Positions 22,906-34,825 of a stretch of DNA of 64,000 bases are shown here, one piece after another (positions within the stretch are counted from its first letter, which is position 1; the number at the start of each line of letters is the position of its first letter). The stretch comes from Echria macrotheca (lineage: Eukaryota; Ascomycota; Sordariomycetes; Sordariales; Schizotheciaceae): positions 1,054,001 through 1,118,000 of the forward strand of contig MU839840.1 in assembly GCA_030411725.1 (NCBI GenBank), written 5' to 3'. The notes below the pieces were generated by a model, which was given only the letters and a program-made list of their open reading frames with translations, was not told the origin of the DNA and did no database searches. The position numbers and the translations under genes are program-made.

Positions 22906-24924
22906 ATTCGATCCTGGGGAAGGCACGCGTCGGGGACGGCTTTGGCGCGAATGAGCCTAGAGACCAGCCGTCATATCAGAATAAACAAAAGCAAATAAAA
23001 CCTTGTGAGGTGGGTCAGAGTTAAAGTGGAAGATGAAGTGCTCTAATTTCCACAGCCATCTCGTGGGAGTGGTGAGGACACTCCCAAAAAGATTGAACAA
23101 GAGGTTGAGGTTGGATTCGAACGCAGACCCTCCCCGAGGGACCAAAAAGAGAAATGTCGACCCGAATGTCATTCAGTCCGGCTTCCGAGCAGAGCGTAGG
23201 CTAGACACACTAGACCATACACCCTTCTCTTCCACGGAGAGTACCTCTGGGATTCTCGCTGATATACCCCCAGATCGTGTCATCAGGGCCGACCCGGCCG
23301 AGAGAGGTTTAGACCATTGGGTCTCGACGGCGTCACCTCGTCGCACAGCCCTGGCTGTCACCGATCCCCATACCTAGATGGGCAACATCTGGTGGTTTTC
23401 TCATTCATAACCAAAGCCATTCCACGCTCACCTGTCCATCCAAACCACTCCAACCAGAATTCATTTCTCCCAGCTACAGCCATCAGCCACTGTTGCTTAT
23501 TACTCACCCCTGCCCCCCGTCCTTTCTGTGTGTATACTTCTTCATTTTCCCTCCAGAATCAGTCAAGGCTGAACCCTTTCCCACTAGACTTCAAACCATA
23601 CCGAGAACAACCTTATTGCTGACTCTTATTCAGACCTCAATATGCCACAGCCACAACAATCAACTGCGGCCATAACCCGGACAACCTAGCAATCCACATA
23701 CCCTCATCTCTTTTTGAGGAGTTGGAAAACCACCCGCGAACGGCAACACCACCACAGACCCTGGCCATTCCTACCACCCTTATCATCCGCGCGACACCCC
23801 AGGTACCTACATAAACACACCCTAAATACCCCCGCTTACCATCTAGCTCATTTGGAGATTCTTACCTAGGTACGGTTTAGGTACCAAGGAAATGCCGATG
23901 AAATGCTTTGGAGATACAGTCAAGGAACAATGCGTGGTGATGATTTTCTGTAGGTCGCAGCGTACAGCGAGTTAAACTCCTCAATTGCACACCGTCACGC
24001 AATAATCACATGTCCTCTAGTCCCCATCTCTCTCTCTTAATTGCATGGATTTTATCCGTCAAGAACCCATTCTACAACTCATCGGGGTATCGAAACCGAC
24101 TCCCACTCCCTGCGCACGGTGTCCCTGGTCATCTGTCTACCTGCCCCCTGACTCTGAATACATTCTTCGATACCTACCTAGATGAGATGGATCAAGTCCA
24201 TCAAAGCTAAATAAAGGCCTCACGCTAACTAGTTTGAAATACTCTCATTCGTGCGCAGTTCTATCAAAGGGACAAACAGCCCTTTACGCAGGACGATATC
24301 AAGATTGGCAGGGAAAAAGAGAAGAGCACGCGATCCAGCGAGACAACACAACACAATGGCATCATCCCGCACCTCTTTTTAGTCTTCCCCTTTCGTGCTG
24401 GCGTCTACCTTTGTCTCCTCCCTAGCGCGGACAAAGCCAGCCAGGAACGGCAACAACCTAGGCACACGTGCCCTATTCCGTGGCCATTTACGGTCTATCG
24501 GTCACTCCTCTTGGCGAACGACATGCCGCGCCAAGGAACGCCCGTTTTTCATACCAGCCTCCGGGGGCAGCTGAGAAAGTTCTCGACACTAGCCAAACCC
24601 ACCACGTTGTTGGGCTCAGCGACTCCGAGGAGGGCGAGCGCTTGACGCAAAAATGGGAAAGAAACCCGAGATGCTCGTCTCATCAGTAGACGGTCTTCTG
24701 CAACGTACACCACAAATCTGCCAGAAAAGTGATGATATAATCTCATATAATTAATTTGAACGCCAGAGCTATGCATATCTTGATCCGCCTTTCTAAGTCT
24801 GTTCTATCATGATGCCGAAAAAGCCCCATCCTGTTTGATACGCCGTGACCATGCAAACACAAGCAAACAATACCCAACGCCGTTCTCGTGCCCGTACGCC
24901 GCCGGAAACCTGCACCGGACCGTT
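22906..24924. other. Long intergenic stretch, C/T-rich, with a tRNA-like unit
   Basis: About 2 kb without a supportable protein gene. The left part holds a tRNA-like Pol III candidate (listed separately). From 23395 to 23800 the plus strand is strongly C/A/T-rich and G-poor. TACCTAGG-like motifs occur at about 23863 and 24173. Confidence 0.55.
23085..23226 (-). ncRNA. Candidate tRNA-derived Pol III unit (SINE or tRNA relic)
   Basis: On the minus strand an A-box-like TGGTCTAGTGTG (near 23217) is followed about 90 nt later by a B-box-like GCGTTCGAATCC (near 23120), then a T5 tract (about 23090-23086) that would terminate Pol III. The D-stem CTA/TAG pairs, but only about 4 of 7 acceptor pairs and 2 of 5 T-stem pairs form. 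It is therefore not a normal tRNA. A tRNA-derived SINE, a decayed tRNA or a small Pol III RNA would all fit. Confidence 0.3.
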
Positions 24925-25757
24925 CTAGGATCCATTATCAGGCAACCCGGCTACGGGTTCGGCCGCTTGTAGCCAGCCCAGATTGCCAACAGAGTTCAAC
25001 CCGGCGTACCAGATGTTGGCCATCTTCCGGTACCCGACGTCGTTGGGGTGTGTCTCGTCCGCGAGGTCCTCCAGCAGCGGACCGTTATCCGCGTGCATAT
25101 CCACGAGAATGATCCTCCGCCCAGCCTGGCGCAGTTTCGGTACCAGCGCAACAAGCTGCGTGTTGATCGCTTGGACCGACCGCTCGACTTGCGGGTTTTT
25201 GTTGACGATGAGCGTGCTGAGGACGATTGTGGCCCGCGGGCTCATGCTGTATAGGTCGCCGATCAGCGCCTCCATGCGCTCGCCTGCAGTGCTGACGTTG
25301 CGGTTCTGCAATGCGTCGTTGGTGCCCACATTGATGAGGAACACGTTGGGCTTGAACTTGGGGACCGAGTCGCGCGCTTTGGCCTGCACCTGGTCGATGC
25401 GAAATCCTGGCCATCCCTCGACGTCGTTGTCCTTCATCGTTCCGTGCTGCCGCGAGCCAACCATGTTGACCACGTTCCCTGCGCTCGTGAGCTGGTCCCG
25501 GAGACTGCCGCGGTACCCATTCCCATCCGAAGAGGCCTGCCCGTACGTGATGGACGCCCCAAGGGGCATAATGCGTAGCGGCACCGCGCCAGCGAGTGGT
25601 CCCAGGGCGCGGGCTCCGAGGTTAAAGTTGTTGACGGCAACTCCAGCGTGGGCCAAGGGGGAAGAGAGGCCTGTAGAGATCATTAGTGATGCTGCGAGAC
25701 TTGAGCAGTAGCACGGAACTAACCGACGAAGAGCGCCGCCATGGAGGAGAGGATCAT
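24925..25757 (-). CDS. Secreted SGNH/GDSL esterase, CE3-like
   Basis: Exons 25757-25724 and 25670-24925 on the minus strand (53-nt intron); 259 residues. The signal peptide MILSSMAALFVGLSSPLAHA spans the splice. SGNH blocks are LGASITYGQ with the nucleophile Ser51 (block I), NVGTND with Asn129 (block III), and DETHPND with Asp216 and His219 (block V). The GYRGSLRDQL segment after block I matches carbohydrate esterase family 3 acetylxylan esterases. Such enzymes deacetylate plant xylan outside the cell. A longer open frame runs upstream on the same strand to 26064, but it bypasses the signal peptide and lacks a sensible start. The nearby GH79 gene fits a plant cell-wall role. Confidence 0.88.
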
Positions 25758-28498
25758 GGCGGGCAGAGTGTGCTGGCGAAGGTGCCTTGAATCTGGCGGG
25801 GAGATCGAGGTCGTGTGAACGGCAATTGGGTCCCACGAGAGACAAGGGACGACATTTGCATATATATATACGAATGCCGGGGGTAGGCAAAGGCGGTCGG
25901 ATGGCGGCAGAAGGAATAATGCCAGTCGCGTGCGGCGGGCCTGGGCCCTGGGGTGTCTTGGTTTGTCTGGTCCGGCCAGCCGGGTGAATAGATCCGCAAT
26001 TAAGGGGAGAGAGGTATAATATGTCGGGCTGGCAACTTGCCAGGACAGTTAGGCTGTCGTGCAATTGCTATTATGTACGGGTGAGCGAATGTGTGCGGAG
26101 ACAGGCTAAAGTGACGTGGGAAAAGGATGCATCGAGACGACAGCAGTGCGACCAACCTCGAGAAATTGCACGTCCATATATCCATCACGCCGCGCCAATC
26201 CGGACACGGGCCGCAACGCAGCTTTTTAAATATGCCATTGTTGGATCCGTATTTCCCGAGTCCTCCGAGGCAGACACTGCGGGATTGCGCTCTGCGGTCA
26301 GAGTGGCAGCGCCATCATTTCTGGGGGCGCCTCCTGGGACTGTGCCACCAGCACGGCACCAGGCAAACGATTTTCGTCCCCTGGCGGCGGTGCATCGTAG
26401 CCCCTGTCACACCAGAGACAGTGCCCAAACATGAGAATGGCCGGATCAGGACCGGGCGTAATGTTTGGTGTCGGACATGTGCAGTGGATCCGGCCGCTTC
26501 GACTTGCCAATGGAACGCGAATGAGCAACACGAGGAAATCCTCCGAGCAAAGGGGCCAGCGCCGCTCGCGGTTCACGTTGGGTTGCTCTGGGAGAGGAGT
26601 GGTCGTGGAATTTTTTTGCGGCGATCGTTCTAGGCCTATCGAGTTGTTGGATTTCGGTGTCCAACTCGGACCCTGCATCGCTTCTTCACCCCACTCGCTG
26701 CCCTACCTGGGCCACGCCACCTGCAGCGCGCGGCGCAACGCCAGCGCCGCCGTTGGTCAATCTCGTTGGTCGGCCCCAGCACGTGTGCGCCGTGGACAAG
26801 ATGCAATTCCAATATTGCGTCTCGTCACTTTTGTCACGAGGAATATTTGAAGAACGTGAGCTCCGTCGCGCGCAGCGACGTGTTCATCCCATTCTCCGTC
26901 AGGAATGCTTCCAGAGTCGAGACCCTCCCGCGTTCCTTGGTGGTACACTACGGCGGGGTGATCGGCAGAAAGCTTCGCTTGATCTGCTCCCTGGGCTCCA
27001 GTTCTCCCGTACCAACCAAGCGACCCAAGATCCGTTCGCCAAGACCGGGAGCGCGGGGAAGGTCAAGCCACTCGAACATGCCAAGAAATCTAGAGTCGAT
27101 GGCGGCTGTCGTCATTCAGTGCTGGGTTGTTCTCATCCCAGCCTGCGCCAAGCCTGTCACGACATCCCTGGGTAACGTTCGAGATTGATGATAATTCTAC
27201 TTTAAATGGACGCGAGTACCCGTGAAGGACCAGCCTGGCATTACTCCCTGTGTCACATCACACTGCGTGGAGCCGTGGAAGCGCCGACGCCATTGGTGCC
27301 CTGTTGGCTTACCTGGAATGCGGAGCATGTCTTCAACCACTTGCCGGTCTGGAACACCGGTCGGAGCGGGAGCATTGCAACACCGGGCAACTACCGGCGT
27401 TCATTATCTCTGGAGCTCGCAGGAGATAAAAACCAGGGCAAGCTTGGCGACCTGATAACTGCAAGAATTTGCATCGGACGGTTCTATACCTGGGATGATG
27501 TTAGTCCTCGACGCTCGTCAATTGGTGCGGGTTGAACCCTGCATGGAGAGACTGGCCCCGTAGATATCGATCAGCGCATCTGCCGGTGCTGACGGTAAGC
27601 CGACTTCTGGCTCCATTGGCGCCTCACTCCGGCCCAATACTGAATCAAGTATCACTCATTCTCCGGTCCGTACGGACCCGTATCCTCATTCAAACGCCCG
27701 GTGTTCACGCATGGATGGCTCAAACCGTTTACCAGGGTTAGGGTTAAATCCAGAACTTGGAGGTTTCCGGGGATGGAGAAAGGGGGTCAAGGGGGTCCAT
27801 GATGTACCAGTAGATGCGCATGTGACATGAAGTTCACACAAATTTTACTGGAAGAAATAATACAAAAGCCACTACAGGTGTACACCGCACATGCAGGAAA
27901 CATGGATAACAGGCACCGATGATCTGAACTCTCAGCCACATCGTTCTTTTTCATAAGCATCATGAGCCTGAGTCCGAGGTGTTCTGAAAATATAACAAAT
28001 GCCTAGGCACCAACGTTATGCTTTCTTTTAGCCATTTCCGAAGACGAAGACTTTACTGCTTCAGAAAGATCTGAACATGGACGCCTGGGAGGATTGAAGC
28101 ACCAGCCACAAGCCGTTCTCCTGTGGCGGCTTACCTACGTGGCGCGTGGGAAAGGGGAACAGGGGTGGGTCTCCTCCAGCCAATCGGTATAATATCGGGT
28201 GTGCAGGCAGCCGCTGGTCCCCAAGTCTCACTGGTCAAGGCTCCAGGATCTTGCCTCGAACCGTAACGTGCCGCAACTTTCGACATCGCGCCGTGCCGAC
28301 GTCCATCGGATTTGGCAGCCACAACAACCAAAATCCATCAAAAAACGCACCGGGTCATCACGAACTGCTTGCGGGCTTTTGATCGAGGCCACTTAAGCCG
28401 AGTTTCCTCGCTGTTGTAGTGCGCGTGCAGCCCACCTGAGCCCCGCGGGTGCCCCTGTCGGATAATCGAATCTCCCCACCCGACTCGCGCCTCTCAAC
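25758..28498. other. Long intergenic stretch, no supported gene
   Basis: About 2.7 kb. Open frames of 100-170 codons occur on both strands around 26.1-27.2 kb, but they overlap one another, carry no domain I recognise and show no splice structure. A two-unit telomere-like motif lies at 27734. The right end is the ADA2 promoter. Confidence 0.5.
27734..27746 (+). repeat. Short telomere-like AGGGTTAGGGTTA
   Basis: Two TTAGGG units, matching the common fungal telomere repeat, sit in an internal gap. A similar AGGGTTAGGGTTT lies at 43240-43252. Such teloboxes can be promoter elements or chance. Confidence 0.4.
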
Positions 28499-30219
28499 AT
28501 GGGCGTCATCCGCAAGAAGACTGCCGCCAGAGGCGGGGAGGGCGGCGTAAAATACGTTTGCGACGTCTGCTCGGCAGACATCACGTCTACGGTATGTGGT
28601 TTTTGCGGTCTCGGTCTTCCCCGGCCAGCGTTGGCGTGTCGGCGCACGCCGTCGCGGTCGCGCCTCAGGCGCATCCGGGATGCGGGTGTGGAGTCGGCAG
28701 TGTCCTCCCATTGATTCGAGCTAACATGTCGCCCGGATAGGTCCGGATCAGGTGTGCCCACAGCGCCTGCAATGAATACGATCTTTGCGTCCAGTGCTTT
28801 GCCGGCGGTTTGTCGAGTAATGCCCATCAACCGGCAACACATCCCTATCGTGTCATCGAACAGAACTCGTTTCCCATCTTCGACCGAGAATGGGGTGCCG
28901 ACGAAGAACTGCTGCTCCTCGAAGGAGCCGAGATTTACGGCCTCGGGTCCTGGGCGGATATCGCGGATCACATCGGCGGTTTTCGAGACAAGGACGAGGT
29001 ACGGGAGCATTATCTGTCGGTCTATGTCAACTCGCCACGGTTCCCACTGCCGAAGCGCTGCAGGCCCGACGATATGGAACTGGCAAATGAGATTTCAAGA
29101 GAAGAATTCCAAGCACGGAAGAAGCGGCGCATCGAGGAGAGAAGGGAGGCGGCCAAGAACGCCCCAACACTGCAACCCAAGACGAAACCCACGGCGAGTG
29201 TTCCGGCGTGCCACGAGATCCAAGGCTACATGCCCGGGCGTCTAGAATTCGAAACCGAATATGCCAACGAGGCGGAAGAAGCCGTACAACTGATGCAGTT
29301 CGACCCTGGCGACGGCATCAACCCACGGACCGGCGAGCTAGAACCTGAGATGGAGCTCAAACTCACGGTCATGGATATATATAACTGCAGGTTAACGCAA
29401 AGAGTGGAGAGGAAGAAGGTCATCTTCGAGCACAACTTGTTGGATTACCGGGAGAATTCGAAACTGGAGAAGAAACGGTCCAAGGAGGAGAGGGACCTCC
29501 TCAACCGAGCAAAACCCTTTGCCCGCATGATGAACCGGGACGACTTCGAACAGTTCTGCCAAGGCCTCATCGATGAACTCAACATGAGGCAAGCCATTGC
29601 GCAGCTTCAAGAATGGAGGAGCCTGCGGATCGGCGACCTGCGGAGTGGTGAAAAGTACGAACAAGAAAAGGCGGCCAGGATCCAGAAAGCTATTCCCCTT
29701 GGCTCCATGGACCGCGAGCGTCTAGCGACGACGCAGCGTAATAAGCAACAGCCAGCTCCCGAGCCACCCAGTGGAGCGGCCCTGCTGATAGCGCCAGAAC
29801 TCCCCATCCGAATCGCAAACCCTAGTGCTGCAACCAACGGCACATCAAGCAACGGCTCGAAAGACCACATGGTCAACGGCAACCATGTGAACGGTGGCAG
29901 TGTGGTTGTTGCGAACGGCGCCTCCGGCAAGCAAAAGTTTATGCCACAACCCATCCCTGGAGTGCAGCCACTGCCATTGAGCCAAGATAACGCCCCCGAT
30001 CTTCACCTTCTTACGCCCGAGGAGATCAAACTATGCGAGACGCTGAGGCTGCAGCCGAAGCCATACCTCATGATCAAGGAACAGCTGATCAAAGAGGCCG
30101 TCAAGGGGAACGGGAGCCTGAGGAAGAAACAAGCCAAAGAGATTTGCCACCTTGACTCCCAGAAAGGGGGGAGGATATTTGACTTTATGGTCAATGCTGG
30201 CTGGGTGGTGAAGGCTTGA
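28499..30219 (+). CDS. ADA2: Transcriptional adaptor ADA2 (SAGA complex)
   Basis: Exons 28499-28591 and 28741-30219 (149-nt intron within the zinc finger); 523 residues. A ZZ zinc finger occupies residues 15-65 (CDVC...[15 protein letters not shown]). A SANT/Myb-like domain follows at about 70-125 ([24 protein letters not shown], given here in outline only). A central helical region of about 220-320 contains the conserved ADA2 core, and a SWIRM domain ends the protein ([19 protein letters not shown] onward). ADA2 binds and stimulates the Gcn5 histone acetyltransferase in SAGA-type nuclear co-activators. A low-complexity Asn/Gly/Ser linker lies near 375-405. Start: the ATG directly before the ZZ finger. 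Confidence 0.96.
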
Positions 30220-30747
30220 TGCGATTTGCCCTGCCGATGAAGAGGGGCTTGTAGTTACTGCCAAGGATACCCAACTTTGGGCTTGGGTGGAGCGACTCTG
30301 ACACTGGAGTCGATGGTGGTCATCTTGAAGAAGCGATATCATCTTTACCTCTTTATTTTTCCATGACATATATATTTAGATACCTCAAGGCAACTTGTCT
30401 GTTGCCACGATAGCGGAATGCGACAGGATGACCCCAATTTACCTAGAGCCTGTTTACACGGCTTCCCTTGACCCCCTCTTGATGCCTGCGATCCTCCAGC
30501 TTGGGGGGATGTGATTGGTTGTCCGCTTGTCCGCTGCGTATAAATCGGCCTCCTCGGCAAGTTTGTGCGTTGAAACCGTCCTTTCCCCCTTTTGTTCTCA
30601 GAATCCCAAAATACCGAATCGTCCAAACAAGATACTTCACCTCAGATCATCCACGACGGAGTTTTGGTAGCTTTCATCCACTCGGCTTCGTCTCATCTTA
30701 CTTCTGACATGGGATTAAAGTACCTAGGGTCTGCATCTGCGAACGCC
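30220..30747. promoter_or_regulatory. Gap between ADA2 and the dehydrogenase gene
   Basis: This 528-bp stretch contains the ADA2 3' end and the promoter of the following gene. A possible TATA-like TATAAATC is at about 30540. Nothing else is evident. Confidence 0.4.
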
Positions 30748-32131
30748 ATGACCGAACACACTGTTTACCTCATCACAGGCGCGAATAGGGGTAAGTCCAG
30801 GTCGTTGGGTTCGCACCGTCTATTTTGTCGCATGGCGTTTCCATCGGTGCATGTTCTAAAACAACGTCTTTTACTTCTCTTGAATTCCCTCCCAACCCTC
30901 TTCCTCTTTTGCTCATTGTTGTTGGGCGGCGGATTTGATCTGGAAGTCCGCTGTTTCCTTCCTTACCCCGCTCAGGGTGTCTTACACGATGTCGAGCCCA
31001 CTCCGAGACTCCCGTGATGCTGCTCCATGTAGCCTTGGCAGTTCGCGCGTGGACCACATCTTCGTGATTATATTGAACCTCCTCCGGGCGTGGCCAAGCG
31101 TTCCCATCAAGTGATCGGGTAGCACTCGGCCTCCGTACACCCGCCGCCGCAACGGAAGAAAGACGGACGAGGACCACGTCCTAGATAGACAACACGAGCA
31201 CACCCCCCACCCACCCCTCCCCTTGACACCAACACCGGCGCACTGAACCCAACTCTCCTCGACCGAATGAAGCGCTAACAACATCACCTTATGGGCATCG
31301 GCCACGCCATCGCCCACCTCCTCCTCCAGCGCCCCAACGTAACCGTAATCCACACAGCGCGCAGGTCTCCTCCTCCGACGGACACGTCCACCGCGCCGCA
31401 CCACCCGACCTCGCGCTCCATCCACGTCCTCCTCGACGAGGCCGACCCGGCCCTCTCGTCGGCCTCACTCGCGGCGCGCCTGAGAGAAGAACACGACATC
31501 GACCATCTCGACGTGGTCGTAGCCAACGCGGGCGGCTCGTCCGGATTTAAGGGCGTTCTCGACACCGAGCCTCAGGACGTGCTCTACGACTTTGAGACCA
31601 ACGCGCTGGGCGTGTTCAGACTATTCCGCGCGACGTGGCCGCTCCTCCTCCAGAGTCAGGCCGCTCATAAAAAATTTGTGCTGATCAGCAGCTCGGTGGG
31701 CAGCATCGTGTCGCTGGACGAGGAAGGGTTTTTTCCGAGCGCGGCGTATGGGATGAGCAAGGCGGCGGCGAACTGGTTCGCTAAGAAGGTGAGCGTCGAG
31801 TTTAAGGAGCAGGGACTGGCCGTGGGGATTATTCATCCTGGGTGAGTCTGGTCGTTTCTTCTTCAAGAACAGAGTGTGGTTAATCTGAGGTATCTCATCT
31901 TCTATAGATGGGTCCAGACACCCATGGGACAGGCGCTCGCGGATGCCATCGGCTTTCCGCAGCCGCCTTTGGATGAACATAACAGCGCGAAAGGGGTAAT
32001 TGCTCAGGTAAGCTGGGTGGGAGCTGGGGTTAGTGAGCGGGTTTGCTAACAAAAACTTGTAGATGGACAAGGTGACGCCGGAATTCTCTGGCAAGTTCGT
32101 GGCGTGGAACGGCACCGAGATTCCTTGGTGA
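30748..32131 (+). CDS. Short-chain dehydrogenase/reductase; first splice acceptor looks defective
   Basis: Exons by homology: 30748-30790, 31295-31841, 31908-32007, 32063-32131, giving about 252 residues. SDR marks are LITGANRG|IG (nucleotide-binding TGxxxGxG, split by intron 1), VVANAGGSS (NAG motif), Ser in LISSSVGS and YGMSK (catalytic YxxxK). The C-terminus ends GTEIPW. It resembles fungal norsolorinic-acid-ketoreductase-like SDRs. Intron 1 is unusually long (504 nt) and no AG lies between the in-frame stop at 31276 and the GIG codons; the needed acceptor dinucleotide at 31293-31294 is GG. A good branch point GCTAAC sits at 31274. Thus a mutation, a sequence error or a non-canonical site is likely. 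The ATG at 31291 would give a protein lacking the first beta strand. Confidence 0.75.
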
Positions 32132-34825
32132 GCGAAGGGCCGGTAGTTCGTACTTGTGCGCTCTGTAATCGGGCCCAGACAGATACACGGTGTGTTTCCT
32201 ACTCTATGCAGTCCATTTACCGGCCGCTCCTTTGGCAAGTTTGATAATGAGCTGGAGGCATTCGTCATGGAGCAGTCAATATATCAGAATACAGAATACT
32301 GAGATGAATATGCTGCTCTACCGCCGAGCTGAATGATACGGAGCCATGGGGGTCTCCAGGATGCTCGAACTGTGATACGCTCCGATGTGTGAGGAACTGT
32401 GTAAACCTCGCCAAGGATGCGAACAAGCACAAGAGCTCGGCTGCCGATGTAACATTCAGAATCTGGAATCGCGAAGCTTCATAACCGGTGCACGTGTAGC
32501 GGCTGCCTTTGCACGCACGATGATGTAAGTCTGGTCCATCGCCACTATCATCATCCTCACTCACACGGGATGCCGAGCCACAATGACGCACATTACGGTT
32601 CGGAAGATTCTTTGGAGCGGGAGCACGAAGGGATCGACAACCCCCATCTTGGCGCCAAACTCCGTCCTCGGGCCAGGAACACGGTCCTGGTTGACCAGCG
32701 TCCATTATCGATATGTCGGCCATTACCTATGTTGGGAGGCGACTGGTATAGGCAGCTTCTAGGAGAAAAGGTCCGGATCGTCGCGGCTCGCCGCCAGATC
32801 TGACTTTGACATCTCGAGGAATGTGTTACAGCAGCCGCTGTGACAGACACTCGAGACAGCGGGAATCTGCAGTTGGTTAGATCAAACTGCTGGATGACCT
32901 GCAGCCTTTAGCCGGGCGCATGGAGAGCGACCACCAAAGGAAGGAGGCCAGTCGAGGCTAATCCGGCCAATGACAAGATGCCAAAAACCCGGTAAGATCC
33001 TGCCACACCTTTTGTCGCAGACAAATGCGCTCGGTCGGCACTGGCAAGCGCCTGGTCGTCGACGTTGGAATCCTCTTTCCAGGTCTTCTTGCGAGGTGGG
33101 TGGGCGGATGGATGGGTGGATGGCGAAATCACTCAATTCGATTCTGAGCCGGGCTCAACAGAGTTGGAAGCAGGTTTGTGGTCGGATGGAGGGGTGTGAC
33201 GAACTGCTGGCCAAGCCAGATCGATAAGATCTCTGGACCAGCTAGGAAGGCGGAGGCCCCTGGCGGTCCAGGGTCCGCCGAACCTGGGGACCAACGAAGC
33301 CAAACCAGGGCGCCGCTCGACGACATCGAGCCGCAAGACGGAACGACGCCAGCCTATCAAACCGACTGGTTTTCCTCCGTACCCCCCTTCGTCGTTGACA
33401 TCACTGGCAGATGTTGCAGCGTCGCTCGAGCATTTCTCGATGTTGTCTCAACGTACGAACGATGGAGTCGTGCGTCGCAGTGGGCAAAAGGCTAAGAACT
33501 GTGTATCTTTGCGACGCGCAGCTGCATGCGACGAGCAGTCACTGCATGAGGACTTTTCAGCTGGTGAAGGCGGTGTTGGCAGAAGTGCGACGGGATAGGT
33601 CCGCGGGGCAGGGGCGGCGTGGACGCGTAGCCAAACGCCCCGGGTTTCCTGCCGTTCCAGAAATACCCGCTTGAAACGAAGACGGCCGATCGAGGGCCAA
33701 AGAAGGTCGTCTGGCCCCAATCGATGTCTCGGGAGATAGCGACGGGTAGATAGAACCGTGGCGGCGGCGCATTCTTCTCGAGAACTTCAAATTGGGATGC
33801 CGTGAGACCTGCAATTTACACGGACATCGGGGATAACAAAGCTGCAGACATCGTTACTGATGGGAATAGACATTGTCCGCCGCCGGACTGCTTGACGTAG
33901 GCGGCCCTGAAATGGAACAGTGAATGGCAGGTTGCTGGTGTGGCGCGGGCAGTCCCAGGATGGAGATGGAGGGTGCGGATCGCCGGTTACTGGGCCAGAA
34001 CACCACAGCACGGAGTGAGGGTGGGCGGGGCCCGTCACTGGCTGATACCGTAGACGACCCCAACCTCAGCTTGCTCCTGCCCTCGCACATCCACATCCCA
34101 CCCTTTCCCCAGCCGTGTGCTGCACCAAAATAACCACCAGCCCCCATCGGTGGATAATTCGTGTCTTGTGCGACATTTTGCTCTTTTTCCTTCTGCATTG
34201 AACGTTATAACGTTGGTTGACCCCTGGTTTTGCGATTTGAGGCGCTGTTGGGATTCTGCTTTTTTTGTGGGGATCTTACCATCGCACAGCAACCACGACA
34301 ACCGTCCCTGTTTGCGGGTCCCTGAATTGCTCCCCTTTTCGCACAGTAAGCGTCTCAACTCCAGCCCAGCCTCCTTCACCAGCTGCGAAAAGTCTGCGAT
34401 CAGACTGCTGGGCCCCGAACCAGCATCTTGCGACCATTGGCGTGCGGAAATCCGCAACTTGTTCCGTATCCGCCGTCGACAAACCCTTCTCCGCCAGTGT
34501 CTCGGGCGCCTCTGATCTGCTCACACACCACGTTGTCGAATCCACATTCCAAACATCTTGCGCACGCAGCCCAGAACGAGCGTTCCACTCGAAATCGAGC
34601 CGATCTCCTCCACACCCGCCGGATCCATCAAACCACCTCCCGAACCAGACCTCCAAGTTCATGCCGCCTCCCGCCACTCGTCGGCGACTTCACCTTACGA
34701 ACCTCCACCACTTCGACCCACAGCGCTGCGATCTGGATGATAGGATAGGGGGATCCTTTTGCTAAGAATCGCAAGTCGACACCGTATCGACGACCTGGTC
34801 GTCGTGCGCGCCAGACAGCCAAACC
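32132..34825. other. Long intergenic stretch, no supported gene
   Basis: About 2.7 kb. An alternative end for the dehydrogenase (splice from 32128 to about 32211) would add about 30 codons, but the GTEIPW-stop ending fits the family. Other open frames are short and overlapping. The last 700 bp probably form the promoter and 5' leader of the NIPA gene. Confidence 0.5.

Noticed and set aside
23085..23226. Functional tRNA gene
   Set aside because: Only about half of the acceptor and T-stem pairs form, and no clean anticodon stem can be drawn.
26431..27188. Several overlapping open frames in the 26-27 kb gap
   Set aside because: They overlap on both strands, carry no recognisable domain and show no splice logic.
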